From assembly GCF_900111125.1 (NCBI RefSeq), contig NZ_FOGE01000002.1:310001-374000 (forward strand): a stretch of DNA of 64,000 bases, in the 5' to 3' direction. Every line of letters starts with the position of its first letter. Positions within the stretch are counted from its first letter, which is position 1. The DNA is from Sphingobium sp. YR768. GTDB taxonomy: Bacteria > Pseudomonadota > Alphaproteobacteria > Sphingomonadales > Sphingomonadaceae. A program made the translations under genes and the position numbers. The notes beneath the pieces were generated by a model that had not been told where the DNA came from, searched no databases, and saw only the letters and a program-made list of their open reading frames with translations. This document shows positions 8,556 through 17,628 of the stretch, one piece after another.

Positions 8556-9280
8556 AGGATCGGCGCCCCGGCGCGCGGGATGACCCGCGTCTGGCTCGAC
8601 CCGATGATGACCATGGTACGCATGTCCGCCATGTCCGGCTTCGCCTGTGACAATGGCACGATATTCAAAACCTCTTCCGGCGTCGAAACGGCGCGCGCGA
8701 ACAGGATCAGACGATCATCGCCGCAGGTTTCGCGCAACAGGTCGAGCGTGCGGGCGAACCCCTCCGGCCGCGCCTTCGACCGGGGATTATACAGCGCAAT
8801 GGCAAAGTCCGCTTCGACCGCCAACCGCAACCGCCGCTCGATCAGTTCCCAGGGCTTCAGATTATCCGACAGGTTGATCGCGCAGAAATCATGCCCCAGC
8901 GGCGCACCCGCCCGCGCGCTCGCCGCCAGCATCGCGGTAATGCCGGGCAGCACCCTTATGTCGATGTCGCGCCATGCCTCCGGCCCCGCCTCCAGCGCCT
9001 CGAACACCGCCGCCGCCATGGCGAAGACGCCCGGATCGCCCGACGACACCACCACCACGCGCCGCCCCGCCGCCGCCATCGCCAGCGCATGCGCCGCCCG
9101 CTCTCCCTCTACCCGATTGTCGGTGGGATGCAGGGTCAGCCCCTCGCGCGGCGCGACCCGCGCGACATAGGGGATATAGCCGACAATATCGGTCGCCTGC
9201 ACCAGCGCCGCCGTGACTTCCGGCGTCACCAGCGCCTCGCTGCCCGGCCCCAGACCGGCAACCATCAGCCAGCCGCTCAT
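8531..9280 (-). CDS. cobJ: Precorrin-3B C17-methyltransferase
   Basis: 249 aa tetrapyrrole methylase catalysing ring contraction with C-17 methylation. It starts MSGWLMVAGLGPGSEALVTPEV, with the SAM loop, followed by ATDIVGYIPYV, a CobJ/CbiH signature, then VVVVSSGDPGVFAMAAAV and LPGITAMLAASARAGAPLGHDFCAINLSD. The frame is open further upstream, but the ATG at 9280 fits both homology and a 4-bp ATGA overlap with cobI. The 3' end overlaps that of cobK by 25 bp. Last gene of the cobW-to-cobJ series. Confidence 0.94.
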   Translation of the reverse strand: MSGWLMVAGLGPGSEALVTPEVTAALVQATDIVGYIPYVARVAPREGLTLHPTDNRVEGERAAHALAMAAAGRRVVVVSSGDPGVFAMAAAVFEALEAGPEAWRDIDIRVLPGITAMLAASARAGAPLGHDFCAINLSDNLKPWELIERRLRLAVEADFAIALYNPRSKARPEGFARTLDLLRETCGDDRLILFARAVSTPEEVLNIVPLSQAKPDMADMRTMVIIGSSQTRVIPRAGAPILYTPRSVA

Positions 9281-10008
9281 GGCCTTCGCCCCTGCCCGTG
9301 GATCAGCAGGATCGAGAAATAGGGGGTAACGCTGTCCGCCTCCCGCAAAGGAGTCACCTTCTGCTCCGGCATGGCCGCATGTTCGACCAGCCAAGCCTCC
9401 GCCTCCCGCCCGGCCGCCGCCACCGCGCGGCGCAGCTTCGGCAGGTTGCGACCGATCTTCATTACCACCAGCGCGTCGGTATCGCTTATGCGACGAGCCA
9501 GATCCTCCTCTGGCAAAGTCGCCATCAGCACCGTCAGCACATCGTCGCCCCAGGTGATCGGCGCGCCGCTCGCCGTCCAGGCCCCCGCCATCCCGCTGAT
9601 CCCCGGCACGATCCGCACCGGCACCACGCCGGTCAGGCGGCTGTGCAGATGCATGAAGGACCCATAGAAAAAGGGATCGCCCTCACACAGCACCACCACA
9701 TCCTCGCCGGCCTGCGCCAGCGCGGCCAGCCGGTCGGTGCAATCGGCGTAGAAGGCCGACAGGCTTTCATTATAGCGCGGATCGCTCAGCGGGATTTCCG
9801 TGGTCACCGGATATTCCATCGCAATCTCGATCGCGTCGGGCCGCAGCATCCCCTCGACGATGCGGCGCGCCTGACCGGGGCGACCGGCCTTGCGGAAATA
9901 GGCGATATGGCGCGCGCCGCGCACCAGCCGGTCGGTGCGCACGCTCATCAGATCCTGCGCGCCGGGGCCAAGGCCCACGCCATGGATGGTGCCGGGCATG
10001 TTGCTCAT
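9277..10008 (-). CDS. cobI: Precorrin-2 C20-methyltransferase
   Basis: 243 aa SAM-dependent methylase that commits precorrin-2 to corrin synthesis. N-terminal segment IHGVGLGPGAQDLMSVRTDRL, then HIAYFRKAGRPGQARRI, are recognisable CobI/CbiL features; the GDP loop is EGDPFFYGSFMHLHSRL and VPGISGMAGAWTASG follows. The start at 10008 (MSNMPGT) overlaps the cobH stop by 4 bp; a longer in-frame form would begin inside cobH and has no homology-like residues. Coupled downstream to cobJ by ATGA. Confidence 0.94.
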   Translation of the reverse strand: MSNMPGTIHGVGLGPGAQDLMSVRTDRLVRGARHIAYFRKAGRPGQARRIVEGMLRPDAIEIAMEYPVTTEIPLSDPRYNESLSAFYADCTDRLAALAQAGEDVVVLCEGDPFFYGSFMHLHSRLTGVVPVRIVPGISGMAGAWTASGAPITWGDDVLTVLMATLPEEDLARRISDTDALVVMKIGRNLPKLRRAVAAAGREAEAWLVEHAAMPEQKVTPLREADSVTPYFSILLIHGQGRRP

Positions 10009-10634
10009 TCCGCGCGGCTCGCCAGCGCGTTGATCGCCGCCACGGTGATCGCGCTGCCCCCCAGTCGGCCTTCGACGACGCAGCAAGGCACGGGCTGTTC
10101 CGCCCACAAGGCCGCCTTGGATTCCGCCGCCCCGACAAAGCCCACCGGGCAACCGATGATCGCGGCCGGACGCGGACAGGCCGGGTCAGCCAGCATATCG
10201 AGCAGATGGAACAGCGCGGTCGGCGCATTGCCGATCGCCACCACCGCCCCCGCCAGATGCGGCCACCAAAGCTCCAGCGCGGCGGCAGACCGGGTATTGC
10301 CCATGGCGCGCGCGCGTTCGGGCACCGATGGATCGCCCAGCGTGCAGATCACGCCATTGTCGGCGGGCAGGCGCGCGCGCGTCACCCCTTCGGACACCAT
10401 CCGCACGTCACACAGAACCGGCGCGCCCTGCGCAAGCGCGCCGCGCGCCGCCTGCGCAAAGCCGGGAGAAAAACGGATATGCTCGGCCAGATCGACCATG
10501 CCCGCCGCGTGGATCATGCGAACCGCAACCGGCTCCTCTTCGGGCGAGAAACGCTCCAGCGCCGCTTCCGCCCGGATGATGCTGAAGGACTGGCGATAGA
10601 TGGCCGCGCCATCGGTTTCATAGACATGCGGCAT
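10005..10634 (-). CDS. cobH: Precorrin-8X methylmutase
   Basis: 209 aa CobH/CbiC enzyme that moves a methyl group from C-11 to C-12, giving hydrogenobyrinate. MIHAAGMVDLAEHIRFSPG near residue 41 holds the conserved His that acts in the rearrangement. Further family parts are VLCDVRMVSEGVTR, NGVICTLGDPSV and AIGNAPTALFHLLD, followed by IIGCPVGFVGAAESK. It shares 17 bp with the end of cobG and overlaps cobI by 4 bp. Length is typical. Confidence 0.95.
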   Translation of the reverse strand: MPHVYETDGAAIYRQSFSIIRAEAALERFSPEEEPVAVRMIHAAGMVDLAEHIRFSPGFAQAARGALAQGAPVLCDVRMVSEGVTRARLPADNGVICTLGDPSVPERARAMGNTRSAAALELWWPHLAGAVVAIGNAPTALFHLLDMLADPACPRPAAIIGCPVGFVGAAESKAALWAEQPVPCCVVEGRLGGSAITVAAINALASRAE

Positions 10635-11745
10635 CGGTCACTCCCAAATGGGCCAATATGTCGGAATGGGTAAGGCCCGCCCGCTGCGGCGGCCCGCCGG
10701 CTTTGGCATGGCGGGCAAGGTCGTAGCGGCCCTCGCGTCCTGTCAGGCAGAGGGCCGCTGGCGCGGATCGCGCACAACCCTTGGCACAGCCGGAAACATG
10801 GAGGCGTCCGGTCACATAGGGCGCGACCTCCCGCGCCAGCGCGCGGGTTTCGACACTGGCCTGCGAGCAGGAGGGCTGACCGGGACAGGCATCGACGCGC
10901 AGCAGCGGATCGGCCGGATCATGCAGCAGGCCATCGATCGCCCTGCCCTCGCCCCCCTCGGCGATCAGCATCCGCCATGGCGTCAGCCGGATGGCGTGCG
11001 GCGCCAGTTCCGCCAAAGTCGCTGCGTCGATCTGCCCGAACGGCACGCCATAAAGGAAACCAAGCGCATGCCGCCCCGGTCGTAGCGGCAGGACAGGTGT
11101 CGCCGCCGCGACATCCCCCTGCGCCCAGTCCGGCAGCGCCGCCTTGTGCCGCACCATGCGTCCGGCTTCGCGGCCACCGCTGGCGACGAACCAGTGCGCC
11201 AGGGCCAGCAGCGCATCGACGGCACTGCTCCGCGTCACCGCCGCGCCGGTCGGCCTGCCTGCCGCGCGCAGGATCAATCCGCCCTGCGCACCTGGCTCGA
11301 TCCGGAAATCGCCCGCCTTACCCATCAACAGAGGCGCGGGGCCGGCATCGATCGCAAAACCCACCTTGGCCGGCAAGTCGGGAAACTCCGCGAGCCGATC
11401 GGCCCATTCGGCAGCGATACAGACCGTATCATCCCCCGTTTTCCAGTCCGGTGCGACCAGCAAAGAGTTGCGCGCCTCCATAACCGGATCGGCATGGACA
11501 AGGTTCAGTCCGACCAGTTGCGCGACAAGAGGCCGCCAGTCCCGCTCGCTCACACCGCGTATCTGGAGATTGGCGCGGCTGGTAAGGTCGATCAGGCCAT
11601 TGCCATAGCTCATCGCCGCGTCACACAGACCCGCCAGTTGCGCGCCATCGATCCGTCCCATCATCGGACGCACCCGCACCAGCAGGCCATCGCCCGCCGC
11701 CATCGGATGCCAGGCATCGGGGCACCATCCCTTGATCACACTCAT
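10618..11745 (-). CDS. cobG: Precorrin-3B synthase
   Basis: 375 aa oxygen-dependent monooxygenase of the nitrite/sulfite-reductase-like fold; it hydroxylates C-20 and forms the gamma-lactone of precorrin-3B. Two reductase-type halves are visible, with LTSRANLQIRGV near residue 72. Cysteines for the 4Fe-4S centre appear as ACPGQPSCSQ and SGCAKGCARS in the last quarter. Start chosen at 11745 (MSVIKGWCPDAWHPM) because it makes an ATGA overlap with the cobN stop. Its presence defines the aerobic cobalamin pathway. Confidence 0.92.
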   Translation of the reverse strand: MSVIKGWCPDAWHPMAAGDGLLVRVRPMMGRIDGAQLAGLCDAAMSYGNGLIDLTSRANLQIRGVSERDWRPLVAQLVGLNLVHADPVMEARNSLLVAPDWKTGDDTVCIAAEWADRLAEFPDLPAKVGFAIDAGPAPLLMGKAGDFRIEPGAQGGLILRAAGRPTGAAVTRSSAVDALLALAHWFVASGGREAGRMVRHKAALPDWAQGDVAAATPVLPLRPGRHALGFLYGVPFGQIDAATLAELAPHAIRLTPWRMLIAEGGEGRAIDGLLHDPADPLLRVDACPGQPSCSQASVETRALAREVAPYVTGRLHVSGCAKGCARSAPAALCLTGREGRYDLARHAKAGGPPQRAGLTHSDILAHLGVTDAACL

Positions 11746-14700
11746 GGCGCATCCCCCAGACTGGCGAGAATCGAATTGCGCCGCGTGCGCCACAGACCGG
11801 CCGCATGAAGCGCCGCAAAACGCGCTTCCATCGCCGCCAGCGCGCCGGGATTGGCAGCGCTCAGGAAAGCCCGAACCTCCGCCCGCCCCAGCGTCGCATC
11901 ATGATAAAGATCGAACAGATGATCCGGCACGCTGCCTGCCAGATGCGCAAAAGCGCCCAGATGATCGAGCGTCGCCGCCAGTTCCGCCCCGCCGCGAAAG
12001 CCATGGCGCATCATGCCGTCCACCCAGCCGGGATTGGCAGCGCGCGCACGCACCACGCGGGCAATCTCCTCGGTCAACGGTCGCGCCGCCAGTCTCGCCG
12101 GATCGCGCGCGTCGAGATGGTAAAGCGCCGCCTTGCCCCCGACCACCGCCTGCGCGGCGGCAAAGCCCGCCTCATGCGCGGCATAGTCGGCAGCAAGCAA
12201 CAGGTCGGTTTCGGGCAAATCCTGCGCATGCACAAAGGCGTCGGCCGCCGCGACGCGCGCGCGCAGGCCATCCGCATCCCGCGCATCCACGTCCAACGCC
12301 TGATCGGACGCCGCAAGCCACGCCTCACCGGCCGCCCGGCGCGCGTCGTCGGTATAGATTTCCGCCGCATCGCCCATGTTCAGCCCATAATGGCCGGGCT
12401 GCGGCCCATAGACGCGCGAGGCGGGCGCCGCCCCCGCAAAGGGGTTCCAGTCGCCCGGCTCATCCCTTTCGCACAGCGCACGCACCGCCTGCCCGAACAA
12501 CACAGGCAGCGTCGGGAAGGCGTCCCGAAACAGGCCCGACACCCGCAAAGTCACGTCGATACGTGGCCGATCGAGCATCGCCAGCGGCAGGATTTCGATC
12601 CCCGTCACCCGCTCCGACGCGAAATCCCAGACCGGCTTGGCGCCCAGCAGATGCAGCGCCATGGCATAATCCTCGCCCGCCGTGCGCATCGTCGCCGATC
12701 CCCACAGGTCGACCACCAGCCCCTTCGGATAATCGCCATGGTCCTGCAAATGCCGGCGGATCAATTCCTCGGCCAGACGAATGCCCTGCGCATGCGCCGC
12801 GCGCGATGGCACGGCGCGCGGATCGACCATGAACAGGTTGCGGCCGGTCGGCAGCACATCGGTCCGCCCCCGATGCGGCGATCCCGATGGCCCCGGCGCA
12901 ACCCGCCGCCCGTCCAGCGCCGCCAGCAGACCATCACGCTCCGCCACGCCTTGCTCGCCGCGGCCGAAGATATGGAGGCCGTCGCCATATTGGCTTTCCT
13001 TGACGTCGCAAACGAAGCGGTCGATCCGGCTGATCGCCTCGGCCGGGGACAGGCTGGCGTCGATGCCCAGTTCCGCCTCCAGCCCCAGCGCCCGCGCCTC
13101 CTCGCTTATGTCAGCCTGCAACCGCTGCCGCCGCGCCGGATCAAGCCCGTCGGCATTGGAAAATTCATCGAGCAGCGCCTCAATGCGCCCCAGCCCGGCC
13201 CCCTGCCGCGCAGGCGCGAGCGGTGGCGGCGCATGGCCAATCGTGACCGCGCCGATGCGCCGCTTGGCCTGCGCCGCCTCGCCCGGATCATTGACGATGA
13301 AGGGATAGACGACCGGCACTGGTCCGATCAGCGCTTCGGGCCAGCAGGCGTCGGACAGCGCAACCGCCTTACCCGGCAACCATTCCAGCGTGCCATGCGC
13401 GCCCATATGGACCAGCGCGTCGATCCCCTGCGTCCGCAGCCACAGATAGAAAGCGACATAGGCATGGCGCGGGCAGCGCGACAGGTCATGATAACTATCG
13501 GCGCGATCATGCGTGAAACCGCGTTCCGGCTGGAGCGCAACGACCATCGCGCCACGCCGGACAGCCGGGAAATGGAAAGCCCCATCCCGCACATCGGGAT
13601 CGCTGTCCGGCACGCCCCATGCTGCATGCAGATCATCGCGCAGCGCGGCAGGCAGAGATGCCAGCGCGCAGTGATAATCGCCTAGGGGCCAGTTCAGACA
13701 TTCGCCCTGAAGATCGACAACCAGATCCCCCGCCGCCTCGACCGCATAGCCAGCCCCGGCCAGGTCGCCGATCATCGCCTCCGCCGAAGCGATCGCATCC
13801 AGCCCCACCGCATGCGCCATCTGATGCGCCTTGCCGGGATAGGTCGACAGGATCAACGCCAGTTTCCGCTCCGCCACCGGGCGCTGGCGCAGACTAACCC
13901 ATGCTGCGATCCGATCGACGATCGCCGCGATCCGCTCCGGGTGCGCCCGATGCGCGCCGCGCGCAAATTCCAGCGCGGGGTCGCGCGTCTGCGCTTCCTT
14001 GAAACTCGCCACGCCGGCAAACAGCCGCCCGTCCACTTCGGGCAGCACGACATGCATGGCGAGATCGGCGGGCGACAGGCCCCGCGCCGATTCCTGCCAC
14101 GCCCGCCGTCCCGATGTCGCCAGCGCGAGTTGGAACACCGGCACGCCCGCGCCATCGAGCGGGGTCGTGCCATCCTCCCCCCGCGCGGAAAAGGCGGTGG
14201 CATTGATGATCGCGGCCGGCGCATAGGCCTTCACCCGGCCCGCAATCTGATCCCGCATCTCAACCGGCTTGAGCGACGGCGCGAACAATCCGATCATGTC
14301 GAAACCCCGCGCGGCGAAGGCATCACGCAGCGCCTCGAACGGCTGGGTATCGACAGCGGTCAGATAGGATCGATAGAAGACCAGCAGGATGCGCGGCCGC
14401 TCTGTCCGGCTTTCGAAAACCGCCGGAGACGCCAGATCGCCATCCCACGCCCCGACCATCGGCAAAGGCGCAACCGGCGCCTCCGCCCCGCTTAGTCCGG
14501 CAGCGCCCGCCAGCAGCCCCAGCGCCGCCTGCGCTGCCACCGCACCGCCCTCGTCACAAAGCCGCGCCAGTTCCCGCAACGCAGCAGTTGGCACGGTCGA
14601 GGCAGCCTCCAGCCGCGTATCGGGCCGCCCGTCCCCCGGCAGCACCGCCAGCGCGATCCCCCGCGTCCGCGCCAGCGCCTCGACCTGTTGCAGGCCATAG

Positions 14701-14981
14701 GTCCAGTAGGATGCGCCGCCGATCAGCCGGATCAGGATCGCCTTCGCCCCGGAGAGCGTCCGTTCGATATAGGTGTCGACCGACAGCGGATGCGCCAGCG
14801 CCGCCAGATTGGCGAGCCGCAACCTCGGCAGCGCGCCGCGCGCGCCATGCCATCCCGCCGCGAAGGCGGCCAGATCGCTGTCAGAAAAGGACAGGAAGAC
14901 AAGATCGGCGGGCGTCTGCCCCAGATCCTGCGGGACAGCCGCTTCCTCGATCCCATGGGTCTCGCGGAAGATGACGTGCAT
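11742..14981 (-). CDS. cobN: Cobaltochelatase subunit CobN
   Basis: 1079 aa large subunit of the aerobic cobaltochelatase, which with CobS and CobT inserts Co2+ into hydrogenobyrinate a,c-diamide using ATP. Recognisable segments are SLRQRPVAERKLALILSTYPGK, LIHMGAHGTLEWLPGKAVALS-like residues (HMGAHGTLEWLPGK), VVYPFIVNDPGEAAQAKRR, and GLVVDLWGSATMRTAGED. At 1079 residues it is shorter than the roughly 1250-1280 aa I recall for classical CobN. It starts 9 bp after the cobW stop and overlaps cobG. No cobS or cobT occurs in the window, so those subunits must be encoded elsewhere. Confidence 0.93.
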   Translation of the reverse strand: MHVIFRETHGIEEAAVPQDLGQTPADLVFLSFSDSDLAAFAAGWHGARGALPRLRLANLAALAHPLSVDTYIERTLSGAKAILIRLIGGASYWTYGLQQVEALARTRGIALAVLPGDGRPDTRLEAASTVPTAALRELARLCDEGGAVAAQAALGLLAGAAGLSGAEAPVAPLPMVGAWDGDLASPAVFESRTERPRILLVFYRSYLTAVDTQPFEALRDAFAARGFDMIGLFAPSLKPVEMRDQIAGRVKAYAPAAIINATAFSARGEDGTTPLDGAGVPVFQLALATSGRRAWQESARGLSPADLAMHVVLPEVDGRLFAGVASFKEAQTRDPALEFARGAHRAHPERIAAIVDRIAAWVSLRQRPVAERKLALILSTYPGKAHQMAHAVGLDAIASAEAMIGDLAGAGYAVEAAGDLVVDLQGECLNWPLGDYHCALASLPAALRDDLHAAWGVPDSDPDVRDGAFHFPAVRRGAMVVALQPERGFTHDRADSYHDLSRCPRHAYVAFYLWLRTQGIDALVHMGAHGTLEWLPGKAVALSDACWPEALIGPVPVVYPFIVNDPGEAAQAKRRIGAVTIGHAPPPLAPARQGAGLGRIEALLDEFSNADGLDPARRQRLQADISEEARALGLEAELGIDASLSPAEAISRIDRFVCDVKESQYGDGLHIFGRGEQGVAERDGLLAALDGRRVAPGPSGSPHRGRTDVLPTGRNLFMVDPRAVPSRAAHAQGIRLAEELIRRHLQDHGDYPKGLVVDLWGSATMRTAGEDYAMALHLLGAKPVWDFASERVTGIEILPLAMLDRPRIDVTLRVSGLFRDAFPTLPVLFGQAVRALCERDEPGDWNPFAGAAPASRVYGPQPGHYGLNMGDAAEIYTDDARRAAGEAWLAASDQALDVDARDADGLRARVAAADAFVHAQDLPETDLLLAADYAAHEAGFAAAQAVVGGKAALYHLDARDPARLAARPLTEEIARVVRARAANPGWVDGMMRHGFRGGAELAATLDHLGAFAHLAGSVPDHLFDLYHDATLGRAEVRAFLSAANPGALAAMEARFAALHAAGLWRTRRNSILASLGDAP

Positions 14982-14990
14982 CGGGGTGGC

Positions 14991-16028
14991 TCAGCCTTCC
15001 AGCACGGCCCGGATCGCGGCCTCATCGATGCGATCATGCTCGGCGATCACCACCAGCGCCGTCGCGCGCGCTTCGTCGGGGCGCCAGGGCCGGTCATATT
15101 GGTGGCGCACCCGCGCGCCCACCGCCTGCACCAGCAGCCGCATCGGCTTGCCGGCCACGGCGGCATAGCCCTTCACCCGCAAAATCTGCTGCTCGCGCGC
15201 CAGCCGCTCGATCCGCGCGGTCAGGTCGGCGGGATCGACAATCTCGCCCAGCGTCAGGACGATGCTGTCGAAATCCTCATGCTCATGATCATCCTCGCCA
15301 TCATGGTGCGATGGACGCGCCGCCAGATCATCCTCCGCCGCCGCGTTCAGGCCCAGCAGCACACGCGGATCGATCACCCCGTCGACCAGTTCGATCACCG
15401 GCAGCGGTCGCGGCGTCTCGGCCGCAATCACCGCGCGGGCGGCGGCGACGCCTTCCGGCCCGGCAAGGTCCGCCTTGGTCAGCAGCACCATGTCGGCGCA
15501 GGCCAGTTGGTCCTCGAACACTTCGGACAAAGGCGTTTCATGGTCGATGCCCGGATCGGCCAGACGCTGCGCCTCCAGCGCTTCCAGATCGGGCGCGAAC
15601 CGCCCATCCGCCACCGCTTCCGCATCGGCGAGCGCGATCACGCCGTCGACGGTGATGCGCGATCGGATCGCCGGCCAGTCGAACGCCTTGAGCAACGGCT
15701 TGGGCAGCGCAAGCCCGGACGTTTCGATCAATATATGGTCGGGCCTCGGCTCCAGCGCCAGCAGCGCCTCGACCGTGGGAATGAAATCATCGGCGACCGT
15801 GCAGCAGATGCAGCCATTGGCCAGTTCGACGATATTTTCCGCCGGGCAATCGGGAATGGCGCAGCTTTTCAATATGTCGCCATCGACGCCCAAAGTGCCG
15901 AATTCATTGACGACCACCGCCAGCCGACGCCCGCCCGCATTGCGGATCAGATGGCTGATCAGCGTGGTCTTGCCCGCGCCCAGAAAGCCGGTGACGATAG
16001 TGACCGGCAGCTTGGCCAGATCGGACAT
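14991..16028 (-). CDS. cobW: CobW family metal-chaperone GTPase
   Basis: 345 aa G3E-family GTPase thought to deliver cobalt for cobalamin synthesis. Walker A is GFLGAGKTT (residues 14-22), followed by VVVNEFGTLGVDG, and the metal-binding CICC motif is at residues 73-76 (NGCICC). A His/Asp/Glu-rich stretch (HHDGEDDHEHEDFD) near residue 245 could also bind metal, and the C-terminal CobW domain follows. The ATG at 16028 has GGGAGA 5 bases upstream. First gene of the cobW-N-G-H-I-J series, preceded by a cobalamin riboswitch. Confidence 0.93.
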   Translation of the reverse strand: MSDLAKLPVTIVTGFLGAGKTTLISHLIRNAGGRRLAVVVNEFGTLGVDGDILKSCAIPDCPAENIVELANGCICCTVADDFIPTVEALLALEPRPDHILIETSGLALPKPLLKAFDWPAIRSRITVDGVIALADAEAVADGRFAPDLEALEAQRLADPGIDHETPLSEVFEDQLACADMVLLTKADLAGPEGVAAARAVIAAETPRPLPVIELVDGVIDPRVLLGLNAAAEDDLAARPSHHDGEDDHEHEDFDSIVLTLGEIVDPADLTARIERLAREQQILRVKGYAAVAGKPMRLLVQAVGARVRHQYDRPWRPDEARATALVVIAEHDRIDEAAIRAVLEG

Positions 16029-16161
16029 AATTCTCTCCCGCGCGCCGAACGACGACAGGCGGGGCTTGCCGGCATCCCATCAGGACGCCAGCCGACGCGC
16101 GACGACGGGCGGACGCGACAGGGCGCCCGGCATCCCGCACCGTGCAGCCCCAGCCGCACGA

Positions 16162-16429
16162 TTTCGTCGCTCAGACGGAAGAAACTACCGTGCCATGGCC
16201 ATCCCCTGGACCAGAGCAAGAGCGACCAGACGCCGGCAGGTCTCCTGGCTCGCGGGTCAAGGCTTGATGCGCGCCTTCCCAGACCGGATGGTCCAGTGGC
16301 CGCTCTCGCAAGGAGAGCATGCGCATCGCGCTCGCCGCTTACAGTTGCAGGGACAGCCGCGGAATTGAGGGGGCAAGCCCCTCTCACCGCATTCCCATTT
16401 GAAGCCCCTTGCGGGGCACCGGCGCGATC
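16162..16429 (+). repeat. Direct repeat copy 1 (riboswitch plus leader)
   Basis: This stretch corresponds to 17629-17914 over the whole riboswitch and its downstream leader. The segment 16186-16258 matches 17651-17723 at 72 of 73 positions by eye. Outer parts are also clearly related, including the outermost GGGGCACCGGCGCGATC. Confidence 0.85.
16231..16421 (-). ncRNA. Cobalamin riboswitch upstream of cobW
   Basis: On the minus strand this interval has, in order, the hallmarks of the B12 aptamer: GGTGCC, GGGAA then GGTG, the core CTGCAACTGTAAGC, the GCCACTG box, GGGAAGG, and the closing GCGAGCCAGGAGACCTGCC. It lies 200 bases before the cobW ATG and 54 bases after the NiCoT stop, so B12 is expected to repress the cobW-led operon. 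The 16029-16230 leader between riboswitch and cobW contains no gene that I recognise; the expression platform was not resolved. Confidence 0.93.
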
Positions 16430-16474
16430 AATGTTCGTCGCCCTAGACCAATTTGGCGGCCAAGCCAACTTTGT

Positions 16475-17521
16475 TCAGCCAGCCGTCCGCACTTCGATCT
16501 CGTCAAAGCGTTTCCAGCGATAAATGCCGAAGCTCAGCAGCCAGCAGAGGATGAACAGGCCGATGATGGCAAAGCCCAGACTGTTGAAATTCTCGCCCAG
16601 TTCCGCCGCAATCCGCCAGGACGCGCCCTCCAGCCCCAGCTTGTCGCCGATCAGCGCCATCGCCTCGATCCCGCCGATGACGATCGCGGCAAGCGCCGAA
16701 ATCAGCGTGATGGTGATGTTGTAGTACAGCTTGCGGATCGGCTTCACGAACGCCCATTCATAGGCGCCCAGCATCACCACCCCGTCCGCCGTATCGACCA
16801 GCGCCATACCGGCGGCGAACAGGGCAGGCAGCACCAATATCGTACCGACCGCCACGCCATCGGCGGCTTGGGCAGCCGACAGGCCCAATATCGCCACCTC
16901 GGTCGCGGTATCGAAGCCCAGACCGAAGAGGAAGCCCAGCGGCGCCATATGCCAGCTACGGCTGACCAGTCGGAACATCGGCTGGAACAGACGCGCCAGC
17001 AGCCCGCGATTGCCCAGCAACAGGTCCATATCCTCCTCGACATAGGTGCCGCCCGCCCGGACATGGGCAAAGCTCTTCCACACCGATCGCAGGATCATCA
17101 GGTTCATCGCCGCGATCGCGAACAGGAAGGTCGCCGACACGCCGGTCGCCACGATCCCACCAACTTCACGGAAACTTTCGAAGCGGCTCAGCGCGCTGGC
17201 CGTCAGTGCGATCGTGACGGAGGCGATGGCGATGATCGCCGAATGGCCGATCGCGAACCAGAAGCCGACGGTGATCGGCCGCTGCCCATCCTGCATCAGC
17301 TTGCGCGTCACATTGTCGATCGCGGCGATATGATCGGCATCCACCGCATGGCGCAGCCCCAGCCCCCAGGCGAGCAGCGCCGTCCCCAGCATCAATGGCT
17401 GGTCATGAAACTGGCCAAAGGCCCACAGCCACACGGCGATATTCGCCACGATCAGCGCGGCCATCAATCCGGTCACGCGATGCCGCAGGCGCGGCGTCGA
17501 AGATTTGGACATGTCAGTCAT
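16475..17521 (-). CDS. NiCoT family cobalt/nickel permease
   Basis: 348 aa inner-membrane transporter of the HoxN/NixA/NhlF type importing Co2+ and/or Ni2+. The signature RHAVDADHIAAIDN lies near residue 57, with GFWFAIGHSAIIAIA and GFDTATEV following; about eight hydrophobic spans are visible. A cobalamin riboswitch precedes it, so the physiological substrate is most likely cobalt for B12 synthesis. The ATG at 17521 (MTDMSK) is the homology-supported start; the region before it is pyrimidine-rich with no clear Shine-Dalgarno, so a nearby start such as residue 4 is possible. The stop is 54 bp before the second riboswitch. Confidence 0.92.
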   Translation of the reverse strand: MTDMSKSSTPRLRHRVTGLMAALIVANIAVWLWAFGQFHDQPLMLGTALLAWGLGLRHAVDADHIAAIDNVTRKLMQDGQRPITVGFWFAIGHSAIIAIASVTIALTASALSRFESFREVGGIVATGVSATFLFAIAAMNLMILRSVWKSFAHVRAGGTYVEEDMDLLLGNRGLLARLFQPMFRLVSRSWHMAPLGFLFGLGFDTATEVAILGLSAAQAADGVAVGTILVLPALFAAGMALVDTADGVVMLGAYEWAFVKPIRKLYYNITITLISALAAIVIGGIEAMALIGDKLGLEGASWRIAAELGENFNSLGFAIIGLFILCWLLSFGIYRWKRFDEIEVRTAG

Positions 17522-17628
17522 GGGAAAAGGAAACACCCCGGCATCATGCGACAAGACAGGGGCCAGCGCGCATCGACCGGACACCATCAGCGACCGACGC
17601 ACGGTTTCAAAGGCGGCCCCCGCCGCTC

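Noticed and set aside
11805..13685. 626-codon plus-strand frame opposite cobN
   Set aside because: No motif and strongly Arg-rich; cobN is a clear gene.
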